A stretch of DNA of 64,000 nucleotides from Crocodylus rhombifer (GCA_038503035.1 JAVSML010024260.1:124001-188000), one strand, 5' to 3'; positions 47,878-60,129 are shown, counted from the first letter of the stretch. Numbers and translations are program-made. Notes: a model not told the origin generated them from the letters alone.

Positions 47878-48282
47878 ATGACAAATATCTTGAGGTAACT
47901 AGAACATGAAGTCCTCACCATTGCTGCTTGAAGTGACCTCTATCAATGTCTAAAAATAACTAGAGGTCAGCTCTCAAGACATTCAGAATTTTAAATGGTC
48001 TCAGATGCTGCATTAAGCTATATTTTGAAGGATGTCATACCTCCACAAAATGGTTTTTTGTTGGTTTTTTTTTTTTTTATAAATGATACATTTTATACCA
48101 GAACCACTGACATAGCCATTGAATAGCCATTAAGGTACCTTGTCTTTAGGTTTTGATTTTAAAAACAGGAAAAACTTCTTCACCTAAATCGATGGATCAT
48201 TTAACTGGTTAGTGGTCCAACTGATTAATCCTGGAGATGCTAACCCCCCAAAACTGACTCTCAACATAGTGTCTTCCTCAGG
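47878..48282. other. Spacer
   Basis: AT-rich, with a T-run at about 48065-48079. No gene is seen. Confidence 0.4.
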
Positions 48283-48720
48283 GCTAAGTACAACCAGTCA
48301 AAAAGCCCAAGGCTGAATTGATTCAGTCTTTGCAGGTTAGCCTAAGCTGCAGAGATTAAACTGAGAAGCAAGTGAACAGATGTTCATTTTTGGCTCAGGA
48401 AATGCAGCCACATGCCCGCAGTAGCTCAGGCCAGAAGCTGAGGGGTACTATAGCATGCCTCCCAGCCTGCCACTGAAGCTCCAAGGCTTTTCCCTTGCTT
48501 AGGTATTCTAGCTGGAGGGTGGGGGTTTAAATCCCCTACCTGGCCCACACCAGACTCCAGTCCAAGTCTTCCAGGGGGCAGGGGGAACAAGTTCCTGCCA
48601 GGTTTCTGCCCTCCACAACTCCCTGCTCAATGGGAGGCGGGAGAGGAGTTGGCAGCCCCTGCCAGGCTGAGGAAGGGGTGGGTGGGGAAAAAGTACTGGC
48701 ACTGAATTCATAAAAGCCTG
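48283..48720. mobile_element. Partial relative of the 775-2633 terminal-repeat family
   Basis: GGGCTAAGTACAACCAGTCA, AAAAGCCCAAGGCTGAATTG and ATTCAGTCTTTGCAGGTTAG align with 771-835. GCTCAGGCCAGAAGC aligns near 918. A GC-rich core begins but is short. The right terminal repeat was not found, so it appears truncated. Confidence 0.6.
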
Positions 48721-49020
48721 AACAAGAATAGCTCTTTCTCTGAAGTGAACATGTATTGAACACAGCAATTTGCAACCTCAAGCAAACAACAAAGAACAAC
48801 CAAAAATCTTTGCCTAAGCTAAGATACAGCCCACTAGAACACAGTGGGCACCTGTACATGTGACAATATCACAATGTATACATGAAGAACATTTCCCTTT
48901 GTGTGGCTTAATGGTGTCATACATTACATGTACGTGAGTTTTGGGAGGTTTAAATGAGTTTGCAGCATCCCAATATAGTTTAGTTTGCAATGTTGCAACT
49001 TGGAACATTACAGCCATTAG

Positions 49021-49625
49021 TCAGCTTGCCCCTCCTGACTGCGGGAGAGGCAGATAGTCTCTACAGAAAAAAAGGATCAAGCCCTTAGCTACTTCTGCCT
49101 TCAGCAGGCTCCTGCAGCTGGCAGGATGCCTGGGGCAACCTGGGAATGCAGCAGCTGGCTTGCCCATGGGCAACGTGGGGAAGCAGCAGGAGGGTGGATG
49201 GGTGTGATGGTAGCCAGAGAAGGCAGCAGGGATGGTGCACGGGGCACCAGGCCACCTCGGCATGCTGCTAGCTTCTCCAAGGCCACCCAGGCTTCCAGCG
49301 ACCTGTGCGTTGTCCCCACCACCTTCTCCAGCCACCAGCACAGCCAGCTGTCCTCCTGCCTGCCCACACTGCCCCAGGGCAAAGCAGCCCATTCTCAGGT
49401 GGCCCCAGGCATCCTGCCAGCCACAGGAGCCTACTGAAGGCAGAAGTGGCAGGGAACCTGATCCTTTTTTTCTGAAGAGCCTGCCTGTCTTCCCCATGAC
49501 CAAGGGGCGAGCTGATAGATTAATGGCCCTGGCTGCAGGAGAGGCCAGCAGGCTCCACCAGACAAGAAAAAGGATTGGGCCCCTCACTGCTTCTGTCTTC
49601 AGCAGGTTTCTGCAGGTGCCAGGAC
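49021..49625. mobile_element. GC-rich foldback element with 83-bp inverted arms
   Basis: 49066-49148 and 49390-49472 are inverted repeats with high identity. Both carry AAAAAAAGGATCA, CACTTCTGCCTTCAG or its counterpart, and GGCTGGCAGGATGCCTGGGG in opposite orientation. A third, direct copy of the inner arm (GCTTCTGTCTTCAGCAGGTT, TCTGCAGGTGCCAGG) lies at about 49587-49622. A 214-codon minus-strand frame crosses the element and its flank, but has no domain and is read as chance. Confidence 0.78.
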
Positions 49626-51429
49626 AATAATGTATATACAGTGACAGAAAAATAAAACCCAGCATCTCAATTAAAAACTCAGTTTCAATTTAGGGGGCAC
49701 AGAATGCAACTCTAAGGACCTTATTCTTCATAATTATTATTATTACAGTAAAGCAAATAATAAAGTTGCATGTTAGAATTTCATTCTTAAATGCAATAAG
49801 TAGGACCATTTCTTAAGTGTGACTGTCACCACAAGACTTCTGGATTACAGTTAAACAAATACCATAGCAGGTCTTAGGTACCAGAGAACATCTCAAGCAA
49901 AAGCTCAATAGGTTGCACATACAAAAGGCATATGCTCCTCCCACATGCTGTTAAATAATAATGCAAGATATAGATGGGAACAGACAAGACAGGAAGCCAC
50001 AAACAAGTGGACTATGTTTATGCTCAGGGATGGGGGGAAATAAAGAGATGTGTGAAGAGTGAACGAAGCAGAAGAAGGAGAAATGCAGGGTTTTAAGAGC
50101 CAAAAAAAGGAGCAGACAGGGACTCTACAGGGGAAAAAAGTCAAAAGAATGGGAAATGAAGGTAGAGGAGGGCATGGAAAAGCAGCCTAGGAGAAGTTAA
50201 GTGAAAAACATTAAACAGAAATCTGGGTTATCTATCAGATCCAATCTGTGCAGGCTGCGTTTGGTTAGTATGTGTCCCGCACAACTCAGCTGTACCCTCC
50301 CATCCACCACACCCCATGTATGGTACTCTGGGGGACCAAGAATCTACATGAGAAGAGTCTGATCACAGCTAGCTTGTTTGAAAAATGCTCTAATATAAAA
50401 GTCTCTCTAATATAACTCTTCCAGGTCTTAGGTCATCCTCAGATGATTCCAAGAAAGCCATGCACCCTGCAGATTTTTATCCTAGGCCTGGAGTTCCCCT
50501 GTCCCACTTTATGTATTTTGCCTTTTAGAGAGAGAACCTAACACCAGTGTTCCCCTCCCCTTACCTGTAGTCCATTCCTGATAGCAATACTATATGACAG
50601 CTTGTGTCACAAAGAAATCCCCCCCCATCAAGTATTTAGGAAGCTAGAAGCAGCCTTACTGTCATCCCCCATAGGATGCTGGGGAAGGGAATATATATCT
50701 CCCCCCACAGTGACTACTATCATGGCATTCAAAGACCTCAGTTAAGCCAGGACAAAGTCAAGTGAACCCCACTGAAATCAGCAGTGTTCCTCTTCATTTG
50801 TATCAACGTAGACATTTTTGTTTGGGCCAGATGTTTGGTTGATGGAAATTGGTGCACAGCTGCGTCTCTTAACACCAGCTGTAGATCTGATCCTAATTAA
50901 TCATCTACATAGCATGTTGTTAAAGATGCTGTGATTGTATTAATTGTATCACTTCTCTGCATTTAGCTATGCAGCTTCATTTCTCACTCCCATCTCTATT
51001 AAGCTTTATAGGGTTTCCAGCTTTATTATAGACTGCAGGTGGATTAAGATTTGAGCTTTGTGTATTCCACATGCTGTATTAAATGCAACTGATGTGCAGT
51101 CTATAGTGGCAGCTAAGTGTTGACCTTGGAGCTGTAAAGTATTAAGCTTCACAAGGCTTAGAGTTTTTATGGAGCTTTAAGTACGTACAATTAATGTTTA
51201 AATAGATTTCTAAATAATTCCATTTTCTATAAAATATAATTGATATGATGACATGAAGAAAACCCAGGGATGTAATAAGGGATATTGGGAGACTTGGATG
51301 GTTTCTTTCCATGGAGACCCTCAGTACTGACTTTATTTCTATCCAAGGAGCCCTTTCACTGTCAGAGTTTATTTTAAAAGTTATTAAGAATATTAAAATA
51401 ATATTAAGACCCAATTTTTTTATCAATGG
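49626..51429. other. Unique-looking DNA
   Basis: AT-rich, with no recognised gene or repeat. A short stretch near 50745-50800 resembles the dispersed CACTGAAATCAGCAGTG-type motif (see findings). Confidence 0.4.
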
Positions 51430-51975
51430 TGGGCTAGTCTATATGTGCTATTAGTGCTATAAAGGTTTACTGCACAGTAAAATACTGTTCAGTAAGCCTT
51501 TCCTGGGACCACATCTACATGTGCCCCCTGTTGGAAGCAAACCTACTCCCAACAGGAGCAGCCTGGTACAGGGCTAGTCCTACCCTGCTCTGGCCCCCTC
51601 TAGCACAGCCAGGGGTGGGTCTAGGCTCCCCCAGAGTGCTAGCCTGGGGGCTGGCAGGGAGCATGGTAGCTGGTCCTGATGTGCGTGGTTCCAGGAGATC
51701 TCTGCTGGCTGCAACAACTGTCTCTTGGCCCATGCACATTGGGAAGGGTTCTGATGTGCATGGGGCCAGGAGACAGCTGCCTCTGCAGAGCTCTCCTGGC
51801 CCCATGCATATGGAGGCAAGCCCCATGCCCAGCAGGGCTTCCTCACACAGCTGAGGGCTGCCTGGGAGCTGTCTTGCTTCTGGGGCAGCTCCCCATGAGC
51901 CTCCAGCTGGTCAGGGAAATCTGAGCACAGTCCAGGGCTGGCCAGGAGCTGTCCCACTCTAATTAGAGTGGCTTT
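51430..51975. mobile_element. DNA-transposon-like element with hairpin end and GC-rich core
   Basis: The left end is palindromic. AGTCTATATGTGC (about 51435) faces CATCTACATGTGCC (about 51511), and between them AAAGGTTTACTGCACAGTAA pairs with TACTGTTCAGTAAGCCTTT (51461-51501). A GC-rich core (51530-51960) follows. The right terminus is not clear. Confidence 0.48.
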
Positions 51976-54900
51976 TGGGACATTTTAATTTAAAGTGCCC
52001 TCCTCTACTCCCAATCCCAGAGCAGGTGTATAGGTACTGTCAATGTTTACAGGGTTTTTATAGGGTGTGTGGAACTAGAATTATTAAGAGCAAGAAGCAA
52101 ATTCTACACTGCCTTTGTGGCCAAGGAGAAGGCAAGATTCAGGGCATGGGTCAAGCTTCTGTTGGTGTAAACCAGCATTATTGAAATCAATGGTGTGGCA
52201 CTGATTTGCAGCAGCTGAGAGTCAGGTGCTGGGCTGGTGTTAACCATTCCACAGTGCCTTTTCATCTGCACTGTTTTGTTTTTCAGGGTAGCTCTGTTGA
52301 CAGTTCCTTTGCTCTGAGTTTCTGGTTCCAGTTCATCCCCCTTCTGGTGTCATTATCTTGTCTGGGATTCCCTGCACACCAAGTATCCACTTTCTTGCTG
52401 CATGCTTTAGTCATCTCAACTTCTTTTAATGGGTTTCCTAAATACCTGCTGCATTGCAAACTGGCTTGCTAGCATACATGGCTCTGAACTGCATGGTTTT
52501 TTTTTTCTTTGGCAATTTAGATATCTTTAAATATGTTAAAGGTAAAAGCACAGAAAATAGGCCATCTCTCAGTCTCTACTCCATCGTCAGGAAACCTGAG
52601 GTTAAAAGTAGGTGAATGAAGTATAAAGAACTGTCTTTATTGCTATAGTGGTTGTTTAATAGAAGTAAAGACACTTGCAAGAGCCCTGAAATTCAAGGAG
52701 CCCAGCCTCCACATTTCAAAGGCTATACCACACAAACTGCCAACACCTTATGTTGGGCCAGCATAAGACAGAATATGGCAATATTTATTAACAGTGAAAG
52801 GAGTCATTGTCTCAAAGGCAAAGAAGAGAGTAGATTATAATCTCTGTGGCCAAGAGAGGGTTTTGTGGAAGACAGCATATTGAATCTGTTTGCAGAGTAA
52901 AGGAAGTTGTGATCTCTTTTAGCTATGAGTTCTTTGTTCTCAGAAACTACAAGGGGAAAATGTTAATATTGTTAAAATCCTGTTGTTGAAGGTAAGAATG
53001 TCCTTTGCTGTCAAATAGACCCCAGCTTCAGTAAGTGTTCGACACAGAAAATATAACTGCATAAATGTAACTGTCATTTTCCAGCTAGAATAAAACAAAT
53101 TTCATAAGGTAAAATTTGGTAGATGGCAACAATAGAAATCAAGACAGTTCACTGAGTTATACTGATTTACACCAAAAGAAGTTCTGGCCCCAGATATACT
53201 CAAGGAAAGGTTGAACTTTGCAAGAGGGTTAAGATATATAGGAGGATATTATTGGATATTTTGCTGTCTTCCAGAGTACTGCTAATACTCTAACTCTGGC
53301 TAATATTTGAAACAACTTACATAGAAAAGAGCATGAAGTATTTCAATAGCAATATTGCAATACAAAACTCTATGATTGCATGGGAATAATCCCCTCTACC
53401 CCGTTTGCTTTAATTATGACTCTGGGCACTGACAGGCAAGTAAGAAGTATATTTGCCTTTGACAGCTAGTGGGCATGCACTGGATGGAGCTAGCAATACT
53501 GCAAAAGAAATTTTCCACTAGGTAGGAAAGGGGAGCAAGGAAGGAAATGCACTGCTTTGACAGTACTCTACTAGTACTGTATCCAGGCAGTCTCCAGATT
53601 CAGTCTAACTCTAATAGAAAACTATATGACATAGCCAGCAATAAGGCATATAACTTGCGAGTGCCAGAACTATGTACAATAGTCAATCATTAAATTTCCT
53701 GACTGAAGGAAGGTCAGAGATTAACATTATTCAAATATTTTTCTCACCTTTGCCTCAGCATTTGGCAAACAAAAAAGACCAAAAATGTCTTAAAGACTCT
53801 GAGACAAAAAAATAATTACTTTCCCTGTCTTTTATTGAAAAAACGGTACTTGTTTTAGTACAATCTTGGATGTTGATCATTAAATGACACTGGCAAAGTA
53901 GTTATTTCCTGTGTACTTCCCTGTTGGAGAGATGGGCAGAAAAGCTGTATCCTATCACTCTGAGCACTCTTCTACTATATTTTAGCAGATTAGTTGGAGT
54001 CAGTTTGACAACAGTTTGAGGTCCATTTTCCTTTTAAAAGGATGCTTAATGGGTGTAGTAAAGTGAATCTTCCACAATGAATTATTTAGATGTAACCACT
54101 GGGCTAGATCCTGAGCACAAGTACACATTGAGGTCATTCCAGTTATGACATTTCTCATGATATTTACTGGTGTAAGAGGCCTCATCTCTACAAGTGTCCC
54201 AAGTGGAAAAATCAAGGCTGTAGAAAATGATTTTGGGCATGCTCTGGGGCAGCAACTTCAGCAGAGTTAATGGATTTGACTCCCTTCACCTACAGGGATG
54301 TAGGTTGGCAGTTACACCATTGAAATCAATGGTATTAAATCTGTGCAAGTGAAAAGAGAATCTGGCCAACTGGGTCTGACTTGTGCTGCTTTGCTGCATT
54401 TCTTTCATGCTCATTGCCAGCTCAGCCACCTGCTTGCCTGGTTTGTTTTACAGTATAATTACCACTTTTCTTTTCAAGGCACCAGTAATTATTTTTCTTT
54501 ATCTCCACATGGTCTTTACCCCCAAATGAAACAAAAGGATCAGGAAGGTTAGTTAAACCATTTAATTCTGGGATTGCTCTATCATAATTACAAAGTTGAT
54601 TTTCCAGCAGTGTAAGAAAACATCCATAGCAGAAAAGGAAAAAGAGGTAACAAAACTTCCACTCCTATTCCTCTTCTGGTTTTGCAAAGCCCACCATGCA
54701 GTTCTGCATTATGAATTAATTATATTCTATCTCTTTTCTTTGTTTTTTCTACACCCAGATTATATATGAAGAGGCTTTATGGAATATATTTTCAATGGAA
54801 AGAAGTGCCAGTATTTCTGTGCAAACCCACTGGATTTGTGCAAATGTATTTTCAATTGAGAATTTATGGTCTGATCATGCCTTAGTTAAGTCAGTGGGTA

Positions 54901-55227
54901 CAGGATCCAGCTTTTAAGATCTAAATGCCCTTTGCTGTGCTTATTTCAGAAGCTGATACTACTGACAATTTTAAAGTAAAATGCCTGGACAAAAGTGCTT
55001 TACAAATTACTGTAAGGAGCACAGACGAAAGGAATGTCTCCTGCCAACCTGGCCATGTTTTATACAATACTTAGTCTTTAATTCTTTTTTCTTTTCAAGC
55101 TAAAAAAAGAAATCATTTTAATTATTTAAGTTCAACCTTGCCCATATTTAGATAGATGTGAATCAAGTACCTGGATGGTCAAAAAAAAATTAAAAAAAGA
55201 AAGATCAAAAGTCCACCCAAACCTACC
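51976..55227. other. Unique-looking DNA with dispersed short motifs
   Basis: No gene is seen. Degenerate copies of a repeated motif (GGTGTAAA.CAG, TTGAAATCAATGG, GATTTACACCA, TCTGGCC) occur at about 52160-52230, 53138-53195 and 54300-54365. Confidence 0.4.
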
Positions 55228-55440
55228 AGCTTTGCATGGTTAAGGCACATTCATTTCTGTAGCCAACAATACATAATTGAATGATTTGGATGCCTTTGAT
55301 TCTCAGGCCCAAAGGGCAGGTACCAAGTTACATTTATGTCACCTGAGGGTAAGGAGCTTTTGGCAAAGACCTGGAGCAAACTCATGCCTCTGGAGCTGTA
55401 GCAAGGCATCTTCATTATCTAACCACTCTGCTCTGACATG
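55228..55440 (-). mobile_element. tRNA-derived SINE (copy 2, antisense)
   Basis: In reverse complement it has a tRNA-like head (GCAGAGTGGTTAGATAATGA), then AACTTGGTACCTGCCC, GAGAATCAAAGGCA, and TTGGCTACAGAAATGAATGT with GCCTTAACC (55238-55266). The order and sequence match copy 1 at 7866-8105, including the non-tRNA tail. Confidence 0.75.
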
Positions 55441-55628
55441 AGAGTTGAGGGGCTGAGAAGTACAGCTCAGGTTCTGTGAGAACTGCCTCTAGGTACTAAG
55501 GGATACATAAAAAAGAGACCCAAGTGACACAGCACTGAGTGTTACAGTCACTTCTCTGCACTGAATATAAAACAGTGATTATACAAAATGCATGTTTTGT
55601 CCTTTTCTATTCGAAGAGGATCATGACA

Positions 55629-55859
55629 TCACTTGTCGGTTTGGTTTCTGTGAACATGTGAATGGCTGATCAGGCCAATTTGTGCTTTGAAATGTATATA
55701 GCGCACTGAGCAAGAGATGCCACTTTGGGTTGCTTGATCAACAGCAGACCTGCTGCTGCTGCAAGATTTGTGCTGTTTGCGGTTCTGCTCTGCCTCAGCA
55801 GTTTTTCTCCACTCATAGATGGCAGATCCATATGGATGAGGCTTTACCAGGTGGAACAA
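55629..55859 (-). pseudogene. C-terminal segment of the same LINE, degenerate zinc-finger-like end
   Basis: The 76-codon frame contains YEWRKTAEAEQNRKQHKSC and then ISCSVRYIHFKAQIGLISHSH, followed by VHRNQTDK. The pattern resembles the C-terminal CxxCxR...IGLxSHxRxH segment of this LINE group, with one or more cysteines changed. It marks the 3' coding end of the element. Confidence 0.75.
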
Positions 55860-56364
55860 TCATAAGCAAGATCTTCCCGAGACTTTAGGTCAATGTTTCA
55901 AGGATGACTTGAGGGAGTCCTTGAAGCATTTCTTCTGGCCTCCCTGAGACCCCTTTTCCTCCTTTAGCTCACCATAAAAGATCTTGTTTGGCAGTTGCTC
56001 TTCTGACATCTTGGCGACATGGCCTGCCTATCTCATCTGTGATTTCATCAACAGAGTGTGGATGCTTGGAATGCCTGCCCAAGTAAGAACCTCAGTGTCT
56101 GGGACTTTGTCTTGCCATCTTATTCTCATCAGTTTCTTCAGACACCCCCTGGAAAGCGGTTCAGCTTCACAGCATCCAGGTTTCACTTGCACTCATCAGA
56201 ACTGGTAACACAATGGCTTTGCAGACCTTCAGTTTTGTTTGCTGATTGATGCCTCTGCACTCCCACACATTTGCATGTAATCTGCTGAAGGCCATGCTTG
56301 CTTTAGCAATTCTGGCATTGGTTTCATCATCCATGTGAACTGCACATGAAAGTGTTCTGCTAAG

Positions 56365-56709
56365 TTAGGTGAACTTGTTTACTGCGGGGAGAGTTTGGCC
56401 ATTCACTGTGATGGTAGGCTCTATGTAAGGTTTTCCTGGTGCAGGCTGGTGCATCACTTCTGTCTTCTTAGTGTTGACTGTGAGACCAAAGTTGTCACAC
56501 GCTGAAGAGAAATGGTCCATACTTTGTTGCATATCAGATTCACATTTAGCATTCAGGGAACAGTCATCAGCAAACAGAAAATCACAAACAGTCACTTCCT
56601 GTAACTTCGTCTTCACCTGTAGTCTCCTCAAATTGAAGAGTTTGCTATCAGTCCAGTAACTGAGGTCATCCATGTCATGAAAGGTATCTGTAAGCATGGC
56701 AAAGAACAT
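56365..56709 (-). pseudogene. Reverse-transcriptase core (FADD motif) of the same LINE
   Basis: This 114-codon frame carries the RT catalytic block FLFADDCSLNAKCESDMQ (FADD at residues 46-49), then FGLTVNTKKTEVMHQPAPGK and TVNGQTLPAVNKFT. The preceding RT motif with FIDLTKTFDTVSWD is in a separate piece at about 56885-56940, and the region between contains stops or frameshifts. The catalytic aspartates are present, but the protein is broken and inactive as it stands. Confidence 0.88.
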
Positions 56710-58031
56710 TGCCTGTGGGCTGGAGTCAACGCACAGTCCTACTTGACTCCACTGGTGACTGGGAATTGATCAGATGCCCCACCATCACCCGCAAAGTGAG
56801 CAAGCATGCCATCATGGAATTGTCAAACCATTGTGATAAATTTCTCCAGGCAACCAAATTTTGCCAAGATCTTCAAAGGTCGTCCCAACTGACAGTATCA
56901 AATGTTTTTGTCAGGTCAATAAAAGTCATGTACAGGTTGGAGGTCTGTTCCTGGCATTTATCCTGAAGTTAACAAGCTGCAAACACCATGTCTGTGGTCC
57001 TATGTCCTTTCCTAAAACCACACTGACTCTCATGCAAGATGTTTCACACATGCCTGAGACATGGCACGTGAATACATTGCAATGTGTTCAGTGTGTTGCA
57101 CAAGGTGATTCAACAGAATTCTGGCAAGGATTTAATTGGCTATTGACAGCAAGGAGATGCCCCAATGGATATAGGATTGTCTATCGGCTTTCTGCTTGTA
57201 CAAGTGGACGATGGATGCACCCTTATACTCCTGGGGTATAGTACCTTGAGTCTACTTTGACTGGAATAGTTCAGTCACTTTCAAAGCCATGTGTGAGCCT
57301 CTGGCCTTGTAGACCTCTGCTGGTATAGCATCTGCTCCAGATGCAGGTTAATTGTTTTCACCATCTCAGAATTAGAGGTTCAGCAAGATATATGGTAATG
57401 TCTACCTGGGGCAGTCAACCAGTTGCCTCAGTAATAGATCATTGTTGATTGAGGTTGTTGAAGTGTTCTGCCCATCTCTGCAATATATTTCCTTTATCAG
57501 TGAGCAGTGTGGTGCCATCGTCACTCAGTATTGGAAAAGTTCCTGATTACCATGGCCTGTAGACTGTCCTCAGAGCATCATAGAAGTTCTTCATATTGTT
57601 CCTGTCTGAGTAGGACTGAATCTCATCTACCTTGTTACTCAGCCAAAAGTTTTGCAGAAATGCCACAAGTTTAAGTTTCTCTGAGTTTGCCTTGGACAAT
57701 CCTCTTGATACTGTTGAAGACTGCCTTCTTAGATGTTGAAGTGATGTCTTCTAAATAGGCCTTATGGAGCTGATGTTTCTTGTTTAGTAGTCTCCCTATG
57801 TCAGTCTCATTTTCATGAAACCGATCTTAATGTTTACATATGGTGGGACCGAAAGTACTGGATGCAGACAAGTAGACAGAGTCTCTAAGGGATGCCCAAT
57901 TTTACTCGATGCTATTGGAGCTTACATCAATTGTTACTAGTTAACTGGGCAGTTCTTCAACAAATGTTGTCTCATACTCCTGTTTCAGTTTGAAGACATT
58001 GAGCTTTTTGAGGGGGTTTTTTGCCTTGTGG

Positions 58032-58544
58032 TCATCTACTAGGATGTATCTGGTTTTTCAGCTTGGAGACAGTAAGCCTGTGGTCAGTCCAGCATTCTGC
58101 ACTTCTCATGGCATTTGTCACTCTGACATCCCATCTGTCTCTTCTGATGATGATGATGTAATCAATAAGATGCCAATGTCTGGAGAGTGGGTGCATCCAA
58201 GACATCTTGTTGTGGTTTGGCAGACAGAAGATTGTGTTGGTGATGAGCAGGCTGTGTTCAGTGCATTTCCTCAGCAGGAAGAGCCCGTTGCTGTTGCATT
58301 TCCCAAGGCCATTTTTTCCAATGATGCCTGGCCACGCTTGTTCTGTGCCAACTTTAGCATTAAAGTCACCAAGGATAATAAGGCTGTTTACCTTCAGCAC
58401 TTCTGTGATAAGAAACTCCAGATCTTTGTAAAATTTGTCCTTAATCACATCTGGGTTGGTCATAGCAGGCGCACAGGCACTGATGATATTTCTACATCTT
58501 TGCCCAGACAATGCAAGTCTCATTAGCATAAGTATGTCATTCAC
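58032..58544 (-). pseudogene. APE-type endonuclease domain of the 55.6-58.9 kb LINE
   Basis: This 170-codon frame has LIILGDFNAKVG (catalytic GDFN) at residues 55-66, NGLGKCNSNGLFLLRKC, then LPNHNKMSWMHPLSRHWH and LIDYIIIIRRDRWDVRV, and ends with ECWTDHRLTVSKL, in which the terminal DH pair is kept. The order matches apurinic/apyrimidinic-like endonucleases that nick target DNA for target-primed reverse transcription. The frame is uninterrupted for 170 codons but lacks its N-terminal part, which continues upstream in other frames with stops. It is a remnant of a mobile element and not a host gene. Confidence 0.88.
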
Positions 58545-58850
58545 TCCCTTTGGGAGATTTCTAAGCTTGATAACTAGCTGTGTTTTGATAGCAAACCCAT
58601 CACCAGGTCCATGTCATTCTTCTTTGCTATGGCCATTCCAGAAGAAGGTGTAACCAGCTACTTTTTCAGCTAGGCAAGTTTCACTCAGGGCCATTATCTG
58701 AATGTTGAATCTGGCCAGTTCTCTATGAACTAGAGCTGTTCTTCTCTATCTGCTGTTGTACAGTCCACTAACATGCACATATTCCAAGCACCAATGGTGA
58801 GTGATGTCAACCTTTCTTTTTTGTCTTTTTATGTGGTTTTTGGGTGTTAT

Positions 58851-59402
58851 AGTGGAATCCTATCAGCTGTGGTATGCTGACCAGGGTTAAGGTAAAGCAG
58901 ACAATGTTTAGGGCACCTTTTCTAGCTGCCTTCTCATGCTATGGAGGTGATCAGTGTGATCCTAAATAGGGCTCCTCAGTCACCCAGGGGACTGCCGAAT
59001 TCCACTGCTGCTTTGGCCCAGTGAAAAGTGACCCTATGCCCTGAGCCACCTGGGTGCAGGACAGCAGGCACAGCTCGCAATGTATCCACACCTGCACTTT
59101 TGCTGCTCACCCATTGCCACAGGTCTTGAGTGTGTCTATGGGGGGGATATAGACATGTCATGACTTGTACATGAATTGGATTTAAGTAAGGGAAAATTGT
59201 GCAGAGTCACCTCACACTCTTGTCCAGGCCTGTCTGAATTCAGTGGCATGACAGAGTTGAGATGTCTGGATGCAGGATGGTCACAGGTCCTACAGCACAT
59301 GAACTGATGCCCTGCACTGTCCACACAGCTCTTGACATCTGCCTTCACAGCTGGGGATATGAGCATATTTGCTCAGCTACCTGATCAATGTTAGGGGTCA
59401 AG
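58851..59402 (-). mobile_element. Possible 5' untranslated region of the LINE
   Basis: This stretch lies directly upstream (in minus-strand sense) of the endonuclease start and is GC-richer than average. It contains CCACCTGGGTGCAGG-type sequence but no conserved coding block. It may be the element's 5' leader or an unrelated insertion. Confidence 0.3.
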
Positions 59403-59989
59403 TGTTGTGCATGCCCGTGGCCCAGGGTTCCCCAGAGGTCACACTCGGGGCTCCGCCACTCCTGCACCCCGGCCTCACACCTCCTTACGGTGCTGTCAAG
59501 CTGTTAGTTGTCTTGCTCTAGGATTATTACTGAAATAGGGGCCAGCTTCCCTTCTGCGACTGAGACTATACCTACTACCGGTCTAATGCTCCCTGGTCTC
59601 CCCTAGAACTCAGGGAATAGATAAGCATAACACAAAACACGAAAAAGGCTCAACACTAACTGGGCATACCGCCCCTTTAATTGCCCCCCCACACACACCT
59701 TACAGAAGCCCCATCTGCTTCATGCCTAGGCATTCAGTTCTAGCCCCATTCCCCGGCACCTCCCGGTCCAGCGGGGTCTGCCATGGTCGGGGATACCCTC
59801 TGTAGTACTACAGGGTGATCCTGGGTCTCCCTGCCAGTCACCTCTGCGGCAATGCTCCCGCAGCGTCCCTGCCTCTTCTTTTCCCCGTCCAGGGTGCTTC
59901 TCCTCTCGGGCTCTGCTGTTCTTGCTGGTCCGAGTGGTGACGGCGTTGGGAGCAGCGTCTCCCCCTTCTTCCTGCCTCCTGCAGCGTGT

Positions 59990-60000
59990 GCCGCCATTTT
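59990..60000 (-). promoter_or_regulatory. YY1-type motif
   Basis: GCCGCCATTTT is the exact reverse complement of AAAATGGCGGC, the core YY1 recognition motif found in many CpG-island promoters and in retroelement 5' regions. Confidence 0.6.
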
Positions 60001-60006
60001 TAATTC

Positions 60007-60020
60007 GTGCCGGCCGGCAC
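60007..60020. repeat. 14-bp perfect palindrome in the CpG-rich block
   Basis: GTGCCGGCCGGCAC reads the same on both strands and lies between the YY1-type and CRE-like sites. Confidence 0.9.
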
Positions 60021-60028
60021 TCTGTGCT

Positions 60029-60036
60029 TGCGTCAC
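60029..60036 (+). promoter_or_regulatory. CRE-like site
   Basis: TGCGTCAC differs by one base from the CREB/ATF site TGACGTCA in its half-site arrangement (contains CGTCA). It lies 17 bp upstream of the TATA box. Confidence 0.4.
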
Positions 60037-60052
60037 CGGCCAGCCACAGCTG

Positions 60053-60058
60053 TATAAA
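60053..60058 (+). promoter_or_regulatory. TATA box
   Basis: TGTATAAACA sits at the downstream edge of the CpG-rich block. Transcription would start near 60080-60090. Confidence 0.5.
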
Positions 60059-60123
60059 CAAGCAGCTGACGAGCCGCGCGGGTTTCGCCTTGTGGTCTCC
60101 CTTCCCCGGCTCAGGAGTCGCCA

Positions 60124-60129
60124 GTAAGT
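60124..60129 (+). promoter_or_regulatory. Candidate splice donor downstream of the TATA box
   Basis: CCA|GTAAGT at the end of the CpG-rich stretch would close a short, about 40-nt first exon. GTAAGT is a strong donor core. Confidence 0.35.

Larger units (their letters stand above)
55620..58850 (-). mobile_element. Nearly full-length but decayed non-LTR retrotransposon ORF2 (not the CR1 lineage seen elsewhere)
   Basis: Reading leftward: an APE-type endonuclease (start near 58800, LTIG.WN-type block; main open part 58032-58544), a reverse transcriptase (motif with FIDLTKTFDTVS near 56885-56940; FADD at 56563-56574), and a C-terminal cysteine/histidine segment near 55640-55720. Stops and frameshifts break the reading frame between these parts. 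Its protein blocks differ from the CR1 fragments in this window. Related proteins are widespread in animal genomes, but I cannot place the clade without a search. Confidence 0.9.

Noticed and set aside
48150..48282. Degenerate CR1 fragment (AAAAACTTCTTCACC)
   Set aside because: Only about 15 bp resemble CR1 coding sequence.
49021..49665. 214-codon minus-strand open frame
   Set aside because: It spans an inverted-repeat element and its flank. The sequence is low-complexity with no recognisable domain, and the strong hairpin explains the composition.
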